Shown: one piece after another, positions 36,587 to 46,724 of the stretch | Numbering within the stretch: position 1 is the stretch's first letter | How the letters are laid out: every line of letters starts with the position of its first letter | Assembly (NCBI GenBank): GCA_949128115.1 | Contig: OX421965.1 | Span: forward strand, 53,314,012-53,378,011 | Length of the DNA stretch: 64,000 bases | Reading direction: 5' to 3' | Source: Anaspis maculata | Taxonomy: Eukaryota > Arthropoda > Insecta > Coleoptera > Scraptiidae | Position numbers and translations under genes: made by a program | The notes under the pieces: model-generated | The model's input: only the letters and a program-made list of their open reading frames with translations | The model's database searches: none | Told to the model about the DNA's origin: nothing

Positions 36587-38980
36587 TGTTACGACCGAAA
36601 ATGGGCCTACAGAAAGGATACCGCTATTTTGCTTTGTTCTACACTTTATTTCGTAATTACAGCACTACGTACTATAGGCTGGATTCCGTCCACTGTATGG
36701 TTTGAGCATGGTATCGTCTGATATTTTCCTCCGGGTGCACTGTTCCACTTTTTGGTTGAAATTGGGCACTTCTCTGGTCGGTTCCGTTCCTGAGGGGTGT
36801 TCGCTTGTCCTTGTTGTCGTCCTAAGTGTCCTGTTGTGCAGGATAAACCTGAAATTACTGTTTTAATTAATTGGAAAACTTTGTTGACGAGGGTGATCCT
36901 AACCTCATTCGTGATTTCGTGTCAAACTGGGCCCGGCCGGTGGTTGCCGCGGATGATGGCTGTGTGGATCGGTGTTGATTTCGGCGTTGTCTCCGCTCCT
37001 CGAAGATGCAAGCTTCACGGAAGAAATTGGAATTGGGAATTGACCGGTTTGTTTTGTTGTTCTGGCAGAATATTCCGTTCTGTCAATGCTGTCATACTTG
37101 GTTACCTGTCACTGGGCATTGCTGCCAATCGAGCATATGAACTGACACTGTTTTTTTTTTGTTGCACTTGCGCGGCAAAAACAGAAACAAGAAGTCTCAG
37201 TGGAGATAAACGAAAAAGTGGCGTCGCTATTTTTCCAAAAACGTGTAGCTACCTGTAAAGTGAAACCTCGACGGATTTTGTGCATTTTTCTCGTTGGAAT
37301 TGAGAATTGGCCGTCGAGATTTCGTCGAACCTGTTCGGATTAACACAGGTACACGTAAAAGCGAAATTTATTTGAAAATTCGCACGACTGCGGTCGGATC
37401 AAAAATTGGAAAAATTCGTGACTTTGCCCCTTCACCTTCAATCTCCGATTTACCATCACCAGGTATGTCACTGATTTTCTTTGACGCGTTTCCCGAGGAA
37501 AACATTGTATATTTTTAGGCTTTTGGATTTTCTTTTCGTGGAAGGCGGAAGAAATACTTCTCTTCATCGTTGTTGAGGACGGAATCTGGAGCGCTGAAGT
37601 CGATCCGTACAACTGAGTTTTGCAGTGTATATCTGCCTACTTAAAGAGCCGCACACGATCTGAGGTGGGCTTTGGAATTTTGCTTTGGGTGCTTTGGTAA
37701 TAATTTGTTGTTTTTTTTTAGGCTCTTCCTCTCTTTTCTTTCTTTCTTTTCTTTTCTTTCCTTTCCTTTTCTTTTCTTTGGTCGTTGATTTCCGTATTCA
37801 TTTCCTGAGAATCGAAGTCGCAACCTGCTGGATCGAAGCGTGCCCTTTTGGAAGTACCTATCGTTCGTGTGTGTCATCAGCAATACACGAGGCCACATCA
37901 CCGTCATCTAGGTCGCCACCATCAGTTAAGTTGCATGCTTCGGTTCCTTTTTTGTTTATTCTTATTTGTGTAGTGTGCTACTACGCTTGTAGTTGTAGTC
38001 AATACTATTATTCGGTCGTAGATATACCGCTAACCGTAGACACGTAGCACGTAGTTTAAATCAGTTGCAATCAATCAGTAGTGACGTCATACATTTGTTT
38101 TTATTGTATTGTATTTTGAAATTGTGATTGAATTGATGCATAAGTAGTTGAGTTAGTTCTGGCGCTTGATTAACAGCTTAGTTCTGAATACTATTACGTA
38201 GTGCCGCATACTGGCGCTTGCCGCGGGTGGGTAGTTGCGGAATTGGTCGTAGTAGTAGTCGCTAATTTCGGTCTAGCCCCTAACAAAGACTGCCCCGTGT
38301 ACACGTAGGTAACATCCTTGTTTGGGTTGCGCTTGTGTTTTTTTTACAGGACACTACCTACGGCTGAGGCTCAATACTTGCCTGTTTCGGTCGAATGGTG
38401 TCGCCGCTACACCCAGTATCATTAACGTGTTGGTTTATTGTTCACTACTTACGGTATCAGCTCACTTAGGCCCTTCAGGCTCTTGTCAGTCAGGTTATGA
38501 TACACCTGATATTTTATTTTAAACTGCACTTCATATAACTTATAACTGTACTTACCTTCACGTAATTTCTTTTGTTTTCAACATTATCATTTCCTGTCAA
38601 GTAATACAGACACACGAATTGGTTCTGGAATATATTTGTTTTATTACCTTCGCAATCACAACTACGTATTTTTTTTTATAAGTGCTTACCTTATTGTGGC
38701 GGTCATTATTTCGTGGTTCATTTGAGCGCAATAAGTGATGAGTATCAAGTGACTTGGCGGCAAATTGGACTTTGTCTGATTTTCCCTTCTGACTATTTTT
38801 AGTTGTGTTTTCTTGATCAAACATCTTTCGACCTTGTAGAACGGTACTGTGGTGAATCAACTAAACCACGTGGCGCCCAGTTATCTATTTACCCACCCCA
38901 TTCTCCACTTGTAGTCGGCGGGCCTCTGCAGTATCTAACTACCTGGTCACAGGAAGGTAACGAATTGAAACGTGGTTATA
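36587..38980 (+). repeat. 5' LTR of the Ty3/gypsy element
   Basis: 2394 bp, from TGTTACGACCGAAAATGGGC to CGTGGTTATA, where identity with the 3' LTR stops. It contains a CTTTT-rich pyrimidine tract at 37724-37779. It has one more T than the 3' LTR in the T-run at 37151. Open frames inside (for example 36797-37258) are not genes: this single-base difference changes the reading frame of one between the two LTRs. The promoter and polyadenylation site must lie here, but no exact start site could be fixed. Confidence 0.92.
37724..37779 (+). repeat. Polypyrimidine (CTTTT/CTTTC) tract in the 5' LTR
   Basis: Run of CTTTT and CTTTC units. The identical tract lies at 45014-45069 in the 3' LTR. Confidence 0.9.
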
Positions 38981-38984
38981 TTTT

Positions 38985-39002
38985 TGGCGCCCAACGTGGG
39001 GC
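38985..39002 (+). promoter_or_regulatory. Primer binding site, tRNA-Lys(CUU) type
   Basis: TGGCGCCCAACGTGGGGC, 18 nt, four bases after the LTR end. It is complementary to the 3' end of the common animal tRNA-Lys(CUU) including its CCA, and equals the site used by retroviruses that prime with tRNA-Lys1,2. It marks where minus-strand DNA synthesis starts. Confidence 0.92.
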
Positions 39003-39051
39003 GAAGTAAACAAAGGCTGGCGAAGTAAACAAAGGCTGGCGAAGTAAACAA
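39001..39051 (+). repeat. Tandem 19-bp repeat in the leader, 2.7 copies
   Basis: GCGAAGTAAACAAAGGCTG repeated twice and then partly a third time, starting inside the primer site. Possibly a packaging or expansion feature of the leader; the function is unknown. Confidence 0.9.
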
Positions 39052-39360
39052 GTGTAAACAATTGTAAACATTTCCGTGAATTAACGCAATAGAGGTAGCT
39101 AGGCATTGGGTATTCACTTTCTTTTGAGACTAGGTGTTTCCCTTACCCGTAGTTATCACTTTGACGAATTTTAAACTCAAATTTGGTTTTTTGTGTTTTG
39201 TTGAGTTTGGAAAAAATTTCTTGACTTTGTGGAGTAGAGAGTTGGTATTCGTGTGGTTTTCTATCTTATTTTATTGGATCGCAATAAATTTATTGTGATA
39301 CAGGGTGTTGAATTTTGTAAGTTAGTGAGTTTGGTTCGTCTTGTTCATTATACTTACATC

Positions 39361-40692
39361 ATGGCTCGACGTGTGGATATATATCGTCTGGACAAGGAAG
39401 AATTATCTTATGAATTGGCCGTGAAGGGAATAGCTTCTGGAACTGTCGAAGAGATGCGGACTCGACTGGTTTTAGCCAGGCAGATGGAGAAAAGTGGTGA
39501 TAGCTTGCACTATCCTGATTATCCCTACCCTGTTGAAGAAGACTTAGAAGCCGTGACGAAAAAACTTAAAGATATATTGTCACCGGAAATAGGAAATTTC
39601 AAAGAGGACAGCAAGAGCAGTACATTCATGAGGCTACAGAGCAAGCTTGGACATGTCTTGAACCGTATAGACAATATCGTGGCAACAACCGTGGAAGATA
39701 AGAAAAGACGCTCCGAACTTTTGGCTGAAACTCTGACTCTGATGGACAAGCTCAACACCAAAGCAAATGCAACTCTTGCCAAGTCTCCTCCTCCAAATTT
39801 AAACGTCATGCAGCATCAATCTACGCCAGCACCCGGTCAACCATTGGCATCTTCTTCGATCGTGAACCCATCTTCTTCAACAAGTGGTGTGAAGCCGATT
39901 CTTCCTCATAAGTGGAATTTAAAGTTTGATGGTGGAAAAAGAGGGATGTCAGTTACAGCATTTTTTGAGAGAGTGGACGATTTACGCAAGGCTCGAAATG
40001 TCACTGAAGATATTCTGCTAGACTCAGGTATTGATCTGTTTGAGGGCAGAGCCTACGAGTTTTATAGAGATTGTCGAGATGAGGTCACTTCTTGGGAGCA
40101 GCTAGTGAACAAATTTAAAGAAGAGTATCAGCCGCCTTTTTATAGCGAGAAGTTGTTGGATGAGATCAAGGGAAGAACGCAAGGGCCAGACGAAACCATT
40201 GGTACCTATTTTGCGGTGATGTCACGCTATTTTGAGAGGCTGCAGTGTACTGTTTCAGAAGAAACCAAGCTGACCATTCTCTTACGAAACATCTCACCTC
40301 AATACCGATCGCAGTTGGGAGCTTTGGAAATCACGAGTATCAGCCAGTTGAAGTCTTTGTGCCGTCGGATCGAAGAGAGGATGCAGTCGTGTTACGCACT
40401 TCCCCCAAAGAAATGTCAATCGATGGAACCTGACTTGGCCTACGTAGGATTTGAAGACTCTCTCAGCGCGCTTAACGTTTCCGGCCCAGCGAAGTCTAGC
40501 AGTGGTGGAACTCAGAATAATAGTGAACAAGGAGCCCAGAAAGTGATCTGTTTTCGTTGCAATCAACCGGGACATCGAGCCATTGGATGCGCTCTGCCGA
40601 AAAAGAAGGTTTGCTACAAGTGCAAGAAAGAAGGATTCACCGTCCGCACTTGCCCAGTCTGCAACCAGGGAAACTTAGAGCGGCGCTTTTAG
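39361..40692 (+). CDS. gag: Gag polyprotein of the Ty3/gypsy element
   Basis: 443 residues from the ATG at 39361 (context CATCATGG). An upstream in-frame extension to 39253 is open but leads into non-conserved sequence. The N-terminus (YRLDKEELSYELAVKGI) resembles the SAP-like segment seen at the start of other gypsy Gags. The central part, with WNLKFDGGKRGMSVTAFFER and YQPPFYSEKLLDEI, is the retrotransposon capsid domain. The C-terminus has a CCHC zinc knuckle (CFRCNQPGHRAIGC) and a second one, CYKCKKEGFTVRTC, in which the His is replaced by Phe. Gag forms the particle and binds the RNA. The stop lies 16 nt after a slippery site that allows entry into pol. Confidence 0.93.
   Translation: MARRVDIYRLDKEELSYELAVKGIASGTVEEMRTRLVLARQMEKSGDSLHYPDYPYPVEEDLEAVTKKLKDILSPEIGNFKEDSKSSTFMRLQSKLGHVLNRIDNIVATTVEDKKRRSELLAETLTLMDKLNTKANATLAKSPPPNLNVMQHQSTPAPGQPLASSSIVNPSSSTSGVKPILPHKWNLKFDGGKRGMSVTAFFERVDDLRKARNVTEDILLDSGIDLFEGRAYEFYRDCRDEVTSWEQLVNKFKEEYQPPFYSEKLLDEIKGRTQGPDETIGTYFAVMSRYFERLQCTVSEETKLTILLRNISPQYRSQLGALEITSISQLKSLCRRIEERMQSCYALPPKKCQSMEPDLAYVGFEDSLSALNVSGPAKSSSGGTQNNSEQGAQKVICFRCNQPGHRAIGCALPKKKVCYKCKKEGFTVRTCPVCNQGNLERRF
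40668..40674 (+). promoter_or_regulatory. -1 ribosomal frameshift slippery heptamer GGGAAAC
   Basis: G GGA AAC in the gag frame, the canonical X XXY YYZ form. Pol is exactly one frame back and open from 40527, and gag stops at 40690-40692. Reading -1 from here continues with LRAALLDVG into Pol. GGGAAAC is a known working slippery sequence in retroviruses. Confidence 0.85.
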
Positions 40693-43600
40693 ATGTTGGC
40701 CGGACTAAAAGGAACTCGCCACCCGCTCCGGCATATGACAAGTATGACAAATATAGACCTATCTTAGATTTTATTTTGAACCACGCTCAAAATGACGAAC
40801 GTCCTTACTTGGAAGTGAATGTTTTGGGACACAGAATGTTGGGACTTTTGGATTCTGGAGCGTCCGGAACATTTTTGGGAAGTAAGGGTTGGAAGTTACT
40901 GAAGGACAGCGGAATTGTTTTGGACACTACGAGAAAATCTGTATGTACAATGGCTAATGGATCCAGACAGGAGAGTGCAGGCGTGATGGAGTTACCGATT
41001 CGAGTCAGGGACAGAATAAGGATTTTGGACGTAATAGTGATGCCTGAGTTGCCGCATTTCCTGATATTGGGATTCGATTTCTGGGTGAAGATGGGTGTCG
41101 TTCCAGATCTGCGTCACAACGAATGGTATTTCTCACCGGAAGAGGACTCAATTTGCTTATTGGAACCAGAAAAGTTGCAGACCATACTGAATGCCTCCGA
41201 ATCTGAACGTCTGGAAGAACTTGTCGCTAAGTACAAGGCATTGATGGGAGAATCTCTTGGATGCACCACGATGGCCGAGCACAAAATTGTCACTAAGTCG
41301 CCGCCTATAAAACAGCGCTATTATCGGGTGTCTCCAGTCATGCAGGAACATATTGATCGAGAATTGAACGAAATGCTAGCGCTGGGAGTGGTTGAGCGCA
41401 GTAATAGTCCTTGGGCCTCACCAATAGTCCTGGTAAAGAAGAAAGACGATCAATACCGGTTCTGCGTGGACTATAGGAGATTAAACGCTGTAACCGAACG
41501 GGACAGTTATCCTTTGCCGCTGGTGGCAGATACTCTCGACAAGCTGAAGGACGCCAAGTACCTATCCAGTCTCGATATAAAAAGCGCATTTTGGCAAGTG
41601 CCTGTAGAAGAATGTTCGCGACCATTGACCGCATTTACAGTGCCGAACAGGGGACTGTTCCAGTTCCGTCGAATGCCTTTCGGTCTCCACAATTCGCCGG
41701 CGACATGGCAAAGGTTGATCGACACAGTCCTAGGCCCGGAATTGGAACCCCATGTATTTGTGTACCTGGATGATGTCGTGGTCATAACGCAAACATTCGA
41801 GGATCACGTCAAGGTTTTGGAGGAAGTTTTCCGTCGGCTACGAGAGGCTAACATCACCATTAGCTGGAACAAATGTCAATTCTGCAGACCGGAGATGAAA
41901 TACCTGGGATATGTGGTCGATCGAAGAGGACTCAGGGTGGATCCGGATAAAGTGCGTTCGATGTTGGAGCTGCAGAGACCGCGAACGGTGACAGAAGTGC
42001 GAAGGGTGATCGGAAGCTTCTCGTGGTACCGTCGATTCGTACCAGAGTTCTCCACTATCGTCGCTCCCATCACTGCCTTGACGAAGAAAAATCGAAAATT
42101 TGTGTGGACCTCGGAATGTGAGGAGTCATTCCGGAAGATTAAAGAACATTTGGTTGCCGCTCCTATCCTCAGTTGCCCGGACTATGCTAAGGAGTTTCAT
42201 ATCCAGACAGATGCTTCAGGATACGGAATCGGTGCTGTTCTCACCCAGCCTTGCCAAGATGGTGACAGCGTGATTTGCTATTTGAGCCGGTCACTGACGA
42301 AGCAAGAAAGAAACTACTCCGTGACGGAAAGAGAGTGCTTGGCTGTGGTGTGGGCAGTACAGAGACTTAGGCCTTACATTGAAGGGGTACCTTTCACAGT
42401 TGTGACGGATCATTTTAGCCTGAAGTGGTTAAATGAATTGCAGGATCCGAGCGGTCGACTTGCTAGGTGGTCCGTCAAGCTACAGCAATATAATTTTAAA
42501 GTTGTCCACCGAAAAGGAAAAGATCTAGCCCTCCCGGATATGTTGTCAAGAGCCGTCCCTGCCGTGGATTCTGTTGACGTGGAGAAGCCACCGAGTAAAC
42601 CGGTCCAAGATCAGTGGTACAGAAGGATGATGGAAAACGTAGCGAAATGGCCATTGAAGTTTTCTGAGTGGAGGTTTACCGGAGGGCGACTCTTCAAACG
42701 CGTGAAACAGGACTATCCAGAGTTGACCACCGGAGGCGATGCTTGGAAAATGGTTGTCCCGAAGGAGGATAGGCACGACATCATCAAGTCGGCGCACGAC
42801 CCCCCGTTGTCTGGACATTTAGGAGTATACAAGACGGTTTCAAGAGTTGCGGAGAAATGGTTTTGGCCGAAGATGCGTCAAGACGTTGCCACCTACGTCA
42901 GGAAGTGCCGTGCTTGCGCCGCGCAGAAAGGTGATCCACAGGGAGCGAAGGACCATATTATACCTCACTCAAAGCCTAGTCGTCCTTGGGAAGTGGTGTC
43001 GACCGACTTGATGGGGCCGTTACCTCGGTCGTTAAACGGTAATACGATGCTGCTTGTGGTGACGGATTACCTCAGCAAGTTTTCGCTGGTATTCCCGTTG
43101 CGGAAGGGTACAGCAAAGAACGTTGTCGAAAAAATCGAGGGAGTCTTCCTCACCTTTGGAGTTCCCCGTCGTGTCTTATGTGATAATGGCGTCCAGTACC
43201 GCAGTAAGGAATTCAGACAGCTGATGGACGAGTACAAGTGTCACATACGGTTCAATGCCAATTATCACCCCAGAGCAAATCCGACGGAGAGGCAAAACCG
43301 GACTTTAAAAACGATGATCTCGACCTATGTCCACGAAAACCACCGCACCTGGGACGCACAGCTTCATAAGCTGGCCTGCGCACTGCGCACCGCGAGGCAA
43401 GAAACGACAAGAGTCACGCCGTATTTCGTAAATTTCGGTAGGAATATGTGTCTCTCAGGTGAGGACTATGAAAATCTGGAATTGTTGGAAGGTGAGGATG
43501 GCACTCAGACATCGGAGATCAGCAGAAACGAGGCATTCAGGAAGTTGTTTGGTGACGTCAAGCGGAGGCTGGAGATAGCAGCAGAGAAAAGCGCGGATCG

Positions 43601-43841
43601 ATACAATCTCAGGAGAAGGCACGAGGAGTATCTACCAAATCAGTTAGTATGGCGAAAGAACTACGTATTGTCGGACGCTGCGAGATACTTTTCGAAGAAA
43701 TTGGCCCCGAAGTTTGTTGGACCGTTCTTTGTGCATCGACGTCTATCTCCGTGGACCTATGAACTGAGGGATCAGGATGGAAACCTTAAGGGAACGTGGC
43801 ATGCGAAGGACCTGAAGTCAGGACCTTCTGACCAAGATTAA
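40674..43841 (+). CDS. pol: Pol polyprotein (protease, RT, RNase H, integrase)
   Basis: Made as a Gag-Pol fusion by -1 frameshifting; about 1055 residues follow the shift. Domains in order: aspartic protease (DSGAS, 40851); reverse transcriptase with FCVDYRRLN, LDIKSAFWQ and YLDD (41763); RNase H (QTDASG, ERECLAVVWA, VTDH); integrase zinc-binding HHCC (about 42790-42930); integrase catalytic triad D (43005), D (43182), E (43287), the last pair separated by 34 residues; and a C-terminal GPY/F-type segment (FVGPFFV). Every catalytic residue is present and the frame is unbroken, so it may be active. No env or chromodomain was seen. Together with Gag it copies the RNA into DNA and integrates it. 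Confidence 0.93.
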   Translation, partial: LRAALLDVGRTKRNSPPAPAYDKYDKYRPILDFILNHAQNDERPYLEVNVLGHRMLGLLDSGASGTFLGSKGWKLLKDSGIVLDTTRKSVCTMANGSRQESAGVMELPIRVRDRIRILDVIVMPELPHFLILGFDFWVKMGVVPDLRHNEWYFSPEEDSICLLEPEKLQTILNASESERLEELVAKYKALMGESLGCTTMAEHKIVTKSPPIKQRYYRVSPVMQEHIDRELNEMLALGVVERSNSPWASPIVLVKKKDDQYRFCVDYRRLNAVTERDSYPLPLVADTLDKLKDAKYLSSLDIKSAFWQVPVEECSRPLTAFTVPNRGLFQFRRMPFGLHNSPATWQRLIDTVLGPELEPHVFVYLDDVVVITQTFEDHVKVLEEVFRRLREANITISWNKCQFCRPEMKYLGYVVDRRGLRVDPDKVRSMLELQRPRTVTEVRRVIGSFSWYRRFVPEFSTIVAPITALTKKNRKFVWTSECEESFRKIKEHLVAAPILSCPDYAKEFHIQTDASGYGIGAVLTQPCQDGDSVICYLSRSLTKQERNYSVTERECLAVVWAVQRLRPYIEGVPFTVVTDHFSLKWLNELQDPSGRLARWSVKLQQYNFKVVHRKGKDLALPDMLSRAVPAVDSVDVEKPPSKPVQDQWYRRMMENVAKWPLKFSEWRFTGGRLFKRVKQDYPELTTGGDAWKMVVPKEDRHDIIKSAHDPPLSGHLGVYKTVSRVAEKWFWPKMRQDVATYVRKCRACAAQKGDPQGAKDHIIPHSKPSRPWEVVSTDLMGPLPRSLNGNTMLLVVTDYLSKFSLVFPLRKGTAKNVVEKIEGVFLTFGVPRRVLCDNGVQYRSKEFRQLMDEYKCHIRFNANYHPRANPTERQNRTLKTMISTYVHENHRTWDAQLHKLACALRTARQETTRVTPYFVNFGRNMCLSGEDYENLELLEGEDGTQTSEISRNEAFRKLFGDVKRRLEIAAEKSADRYNLRRRHEEYLPNQLVWRKNYVLSDAARYFSKKLAPKFVGPFFVHRRLSPWTYELRDQDGNLKGTWHAKDLKSGPSDQD
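40682..40720 (+). promoter_or_regulatory. Predicted frameshift-stimulating stem-loop
   Basis: GGCGCTTTTAG (40682-40692) pairs with CTAAAAG (40705-40711) and, after a 5-nt bulge, CGCC (40717-40720), around a 12-nt loop. It begins 7 nt after the slippery heptamer, within the usual spacing. The gag stop codon lies in the stem. Confidence 0.65.
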
Positions 43842-43863
43842 CTTTGGGGGTTAATCATCTTGT

Positions 43864-43877
43864 GGAAAGGGGGGATT
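43864..43877 (+). promoter_or_regulatory. Polypurine tract
   Basis: GGAAAGGGGGGA followed by TT directly before the 3' LTR, in the expected position for plus-strand priming. Confidence 0.8.
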
Positions 43878-45758
43878 TGTTACGACCGAAAATGGGCCTA
43901 CAGAAAGGATACCGCTATTTTGCTTTGTTCTACACTTTATTTCGTAATTACAGCACTACGTACTATAGGCTGGATTCCGTCCACTGTATGGTTTGAGCAT
44001 GGTATCGTCTGATATTTTCCTCCGGGTGCACTGTTCCACTTTTTGGTTGAAATTGGGCACTTCTCTGGTCGGTTCCGTTCCTGAGGGGTGTTCGCTTGTC
44101 CTTGTTGTCGTCCTAAGTGTCCTGTTGTGCAGGATAAACCTGAAATTACTGTTTTAATTAATTGGAAAACTTTGTTGACGAGGGTGATCCTAACCTCATT
44201 CGTGATTTCGTGTCAAACTGGGCCCGGCCGGTGGTTGCCGCGGATGATGGCTGTGTGGATCGGTGTTGATTTCGGCGTTGTCTCCGCTCCTCGAAGATGC
44301 AAGCTTCACGGAAGAAATTGGAATTGGGAATTGACCGGTTTGTTTTGTTGTTCTGGCAGAATATTCCGTTCTGTCAATGCTGTCATACTTGGTTACCTGT
44401 CACTGGGCATTGCTGCCAATCGAGCATATGAACTGACACTGTTTTTTTTTGTTGCACTTGCGCGGCAAAAACAGAAACAAGAAGTCTCAGTGGAGATAAA
44501 CGAAAAAGTGGCGTCGCTATTTTTCCAAAAACGTGTAGCTACCTGTAAAGTGAAACCTCGACGGATTTTGTGCATTTTTCTCGTTGGAATTGAGAATTGG
44601 CCGTCGAGATTTCGTCGAACCTGTTCGGATTAACACAGGTACACGTAAAAGCGAAATTTATTTGAAAATTCGCACGACTGCGGTCGGATCAAAAATTGGA
44701 AAAATTCGTGACTTTGCCCCTTCACCTTCAATCTCCGATTTACCATCACCAGGTATGTCACTGATTTTCTTTGACGCGTTTCCCGAGGAAAACATTGTAT
44801 ATTTTTAGGCTTTTGGATTTTCTTTTCGTGGAAGGCGGAAGAAATACTTCTCTTCATCGTTGTTGAGGACGGAATCTGGAGCGCTGAAGTCGATCCGTAC
44901 AACTGAGTTTTGCAGTGTATATCTGCCTACTTAAAGAGCCGCACACGATCTGAGGTGGGCTTTGGAATTTTGCTTTGGGTGCTTTGGTAATAATTTGTTG
45001 TTTTTTTTTAGGCTCTTCCTCTCTTTTCTTTCTTTCTTTTCTTTTCTTTCCTTTCCTTTTCTTTTCTTTGGTCGTTGATTTCCGTATTCATTTCCTGAGA
45101 ATCGAAGTCGCAACCTGCTGGATCGAAGCGTGCCCTTTTGGAAGTACCTATCGTTCGTGTGTGTCATCAGCAATACACGAGGCCACATCACCGTCATCTA
45201 GGTCGCCACCATCAGTTAAGTTGCATGCTTCGGTTCCTTTTTTGTTTATTCTTATTTGTGTAGTGTGCTACTACGCTTGTAGTTGTAGTCAATACTATTA
45301 TTCGGTCGTAGATATACCGCTAACCGTAGACACGTAGCACGTAGTTTAAATCAGTTGCAATCAATCAGTAGTGACGTCATACATTTGTTTTTATTGTATT
45401 GTATTTTGAAATTGTGATTGAATTGATGCATAAGTAGTTGAGTTAGTTCTGGCGCTTGATTAACAGCTTAGTTCTGAATACTATTACGTAGTGCCGCATA
45501 CTGGCGCTTGCCGCGGGTGGGTAGTTGCGGAATTGGTCGTAGTAGTAGTCGCTAATTTCGGTCTAGCCCCTAACAAAGACTGCCCCGTGTACACGTAGGT
45601 AACATCCTTGTTTGGGTTGCGCTTGTGTTTTTTTTACAGGACACTACCTACGGCTGAGGCTCAATACTTGCCTGTTTCGGTCGAATGGTGTCGCCGCTAC
45701 ACCCAGTATCATTAACGTGTTGGTTTATTGTTCACTACTTACGGTATCAGCTCACTTA

Positions 45759-45787
45759 GGGCTCGATACCAAGTTGAAGATAAGACC
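45759..45787. repeat. Harbinger left terminal inverted repeat
   Basis: GGGCTCGATACCAAGTTG then AAGATAAGACCA. A second, imperfect TCGATACCATGTT motif lies at 45832, 69 bp further in. Confidence 0.93.
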
Positions 45788-45994
45788 ACCGTAAGTGAGG
45801 TCACTATGGCAACGAAAAATAACAAGTTAAGTCGATACCATGTTCATATTTGCCGCCGAGATGCGGCCGCTACGGTGGCGCAACGTCCACAAACCGTTGC
45901 GGCACCTCCCGGACCTGACTTATCTCTATTTGCGGCTATTTGCGCGCGTCGAACGTCATGCGGTCTTGTGTTTTTATTTCTAAAATTCAAAATA

Positions 45995-46724
45995 ATGGCT
46001 GCTGCGAGACAAGTTTTAGTTGCTTTGCACGATAATTTACTGGATTCAAGTGATGATAGTGACCAAGAAGAAGTGGAATTATTGCAGACGGTTCCTTTTG
46101 CCGTAAATGAAATATCGGAGCGACTGCTGTTCCAAAGAACTCGACTGAATCGAAGAACATTTATGATGGTTGTGGACTTGTTGACCCCTATTTTGTCGAA
46201 AAACACAAGGAAAGGACGTTACACACACCTCACGCCAATGCACAAACTTTATTTGACCCTCCAATTCTACGCCACAGGTTCGTTTCAGTGGCTTATTGGC
46301 AGCAGTGGGCGCACGTCTCAAAAAACTGTGTCCTGTGCCATCGATGAAGTAACAAGTGCTTTGGTCCAATTGGCCCCACAGTTCGTCAAATTTCCAGCTA
46401 CTGCAGAAGAATACCTGAACGTGAAGCGACAATTTTATGCACTCGGTGCAGCACGACACGGAGTTGGATTTCCAAATGTTTTGGGGGCCATCGACTGCAC
46501 ACACATCAGAATAAGAGCTCCACGGAATGTACCTCCAGAACAATACCTGAATCGTCACATTTACTATTCGATAAATGTGCAACTTATTGTTGGACCTGAC
46601 CTCAAAATCTACAATGTCTTTGCCGAGTATCCCGGGTCAAACCACGACTCATTCATTTGGAGAAATTCAGCTGTCCGAGAAGCTTTATCGGATGGAAATG
46701 ACTTTCCAGAAGGATGGCTTGTAG
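45995..46724 (+). CDS. Harbinger transposase, exon 1
   Basis: Starts at the ATG at 45995 (MAAARQVLVALHDN). Upstream sequence in the same frame runs back through the terminal repeat and is unlikely to be translated. An acidic SSDDSDQEEVELL stretch is followed by a helix-turn-helix-like region, including TGSFQWLIGSSGRTSQKTVS. Next comes the first catalytic Asp in GAIDCTHIRI (residue 167), then EYPGSNHDSFIWRNS, a strong HARBI1-family signature. The exon ends G|GTAAGT at 46724; without splicing a stop follows two codons later. Joined to exon 2 the protein is 361 residues, close to HARBI1. It cuts and pastes the element. Confidence 0.92.

Noticed and set aside
36797..37258. 153-residue open frame in the 5' LTR and its 181-residue twin at 44088-44633
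   Set aside because: Both are LTR sequence; a single T difference changes frame and length between otherwise identical copies, so they are not conserved proteins.
43842..43877. Envelope gene after pol
   Set aside because: Only 36 bases separate the pol stop from the 3' LTR, and they contain the polypurine tract.
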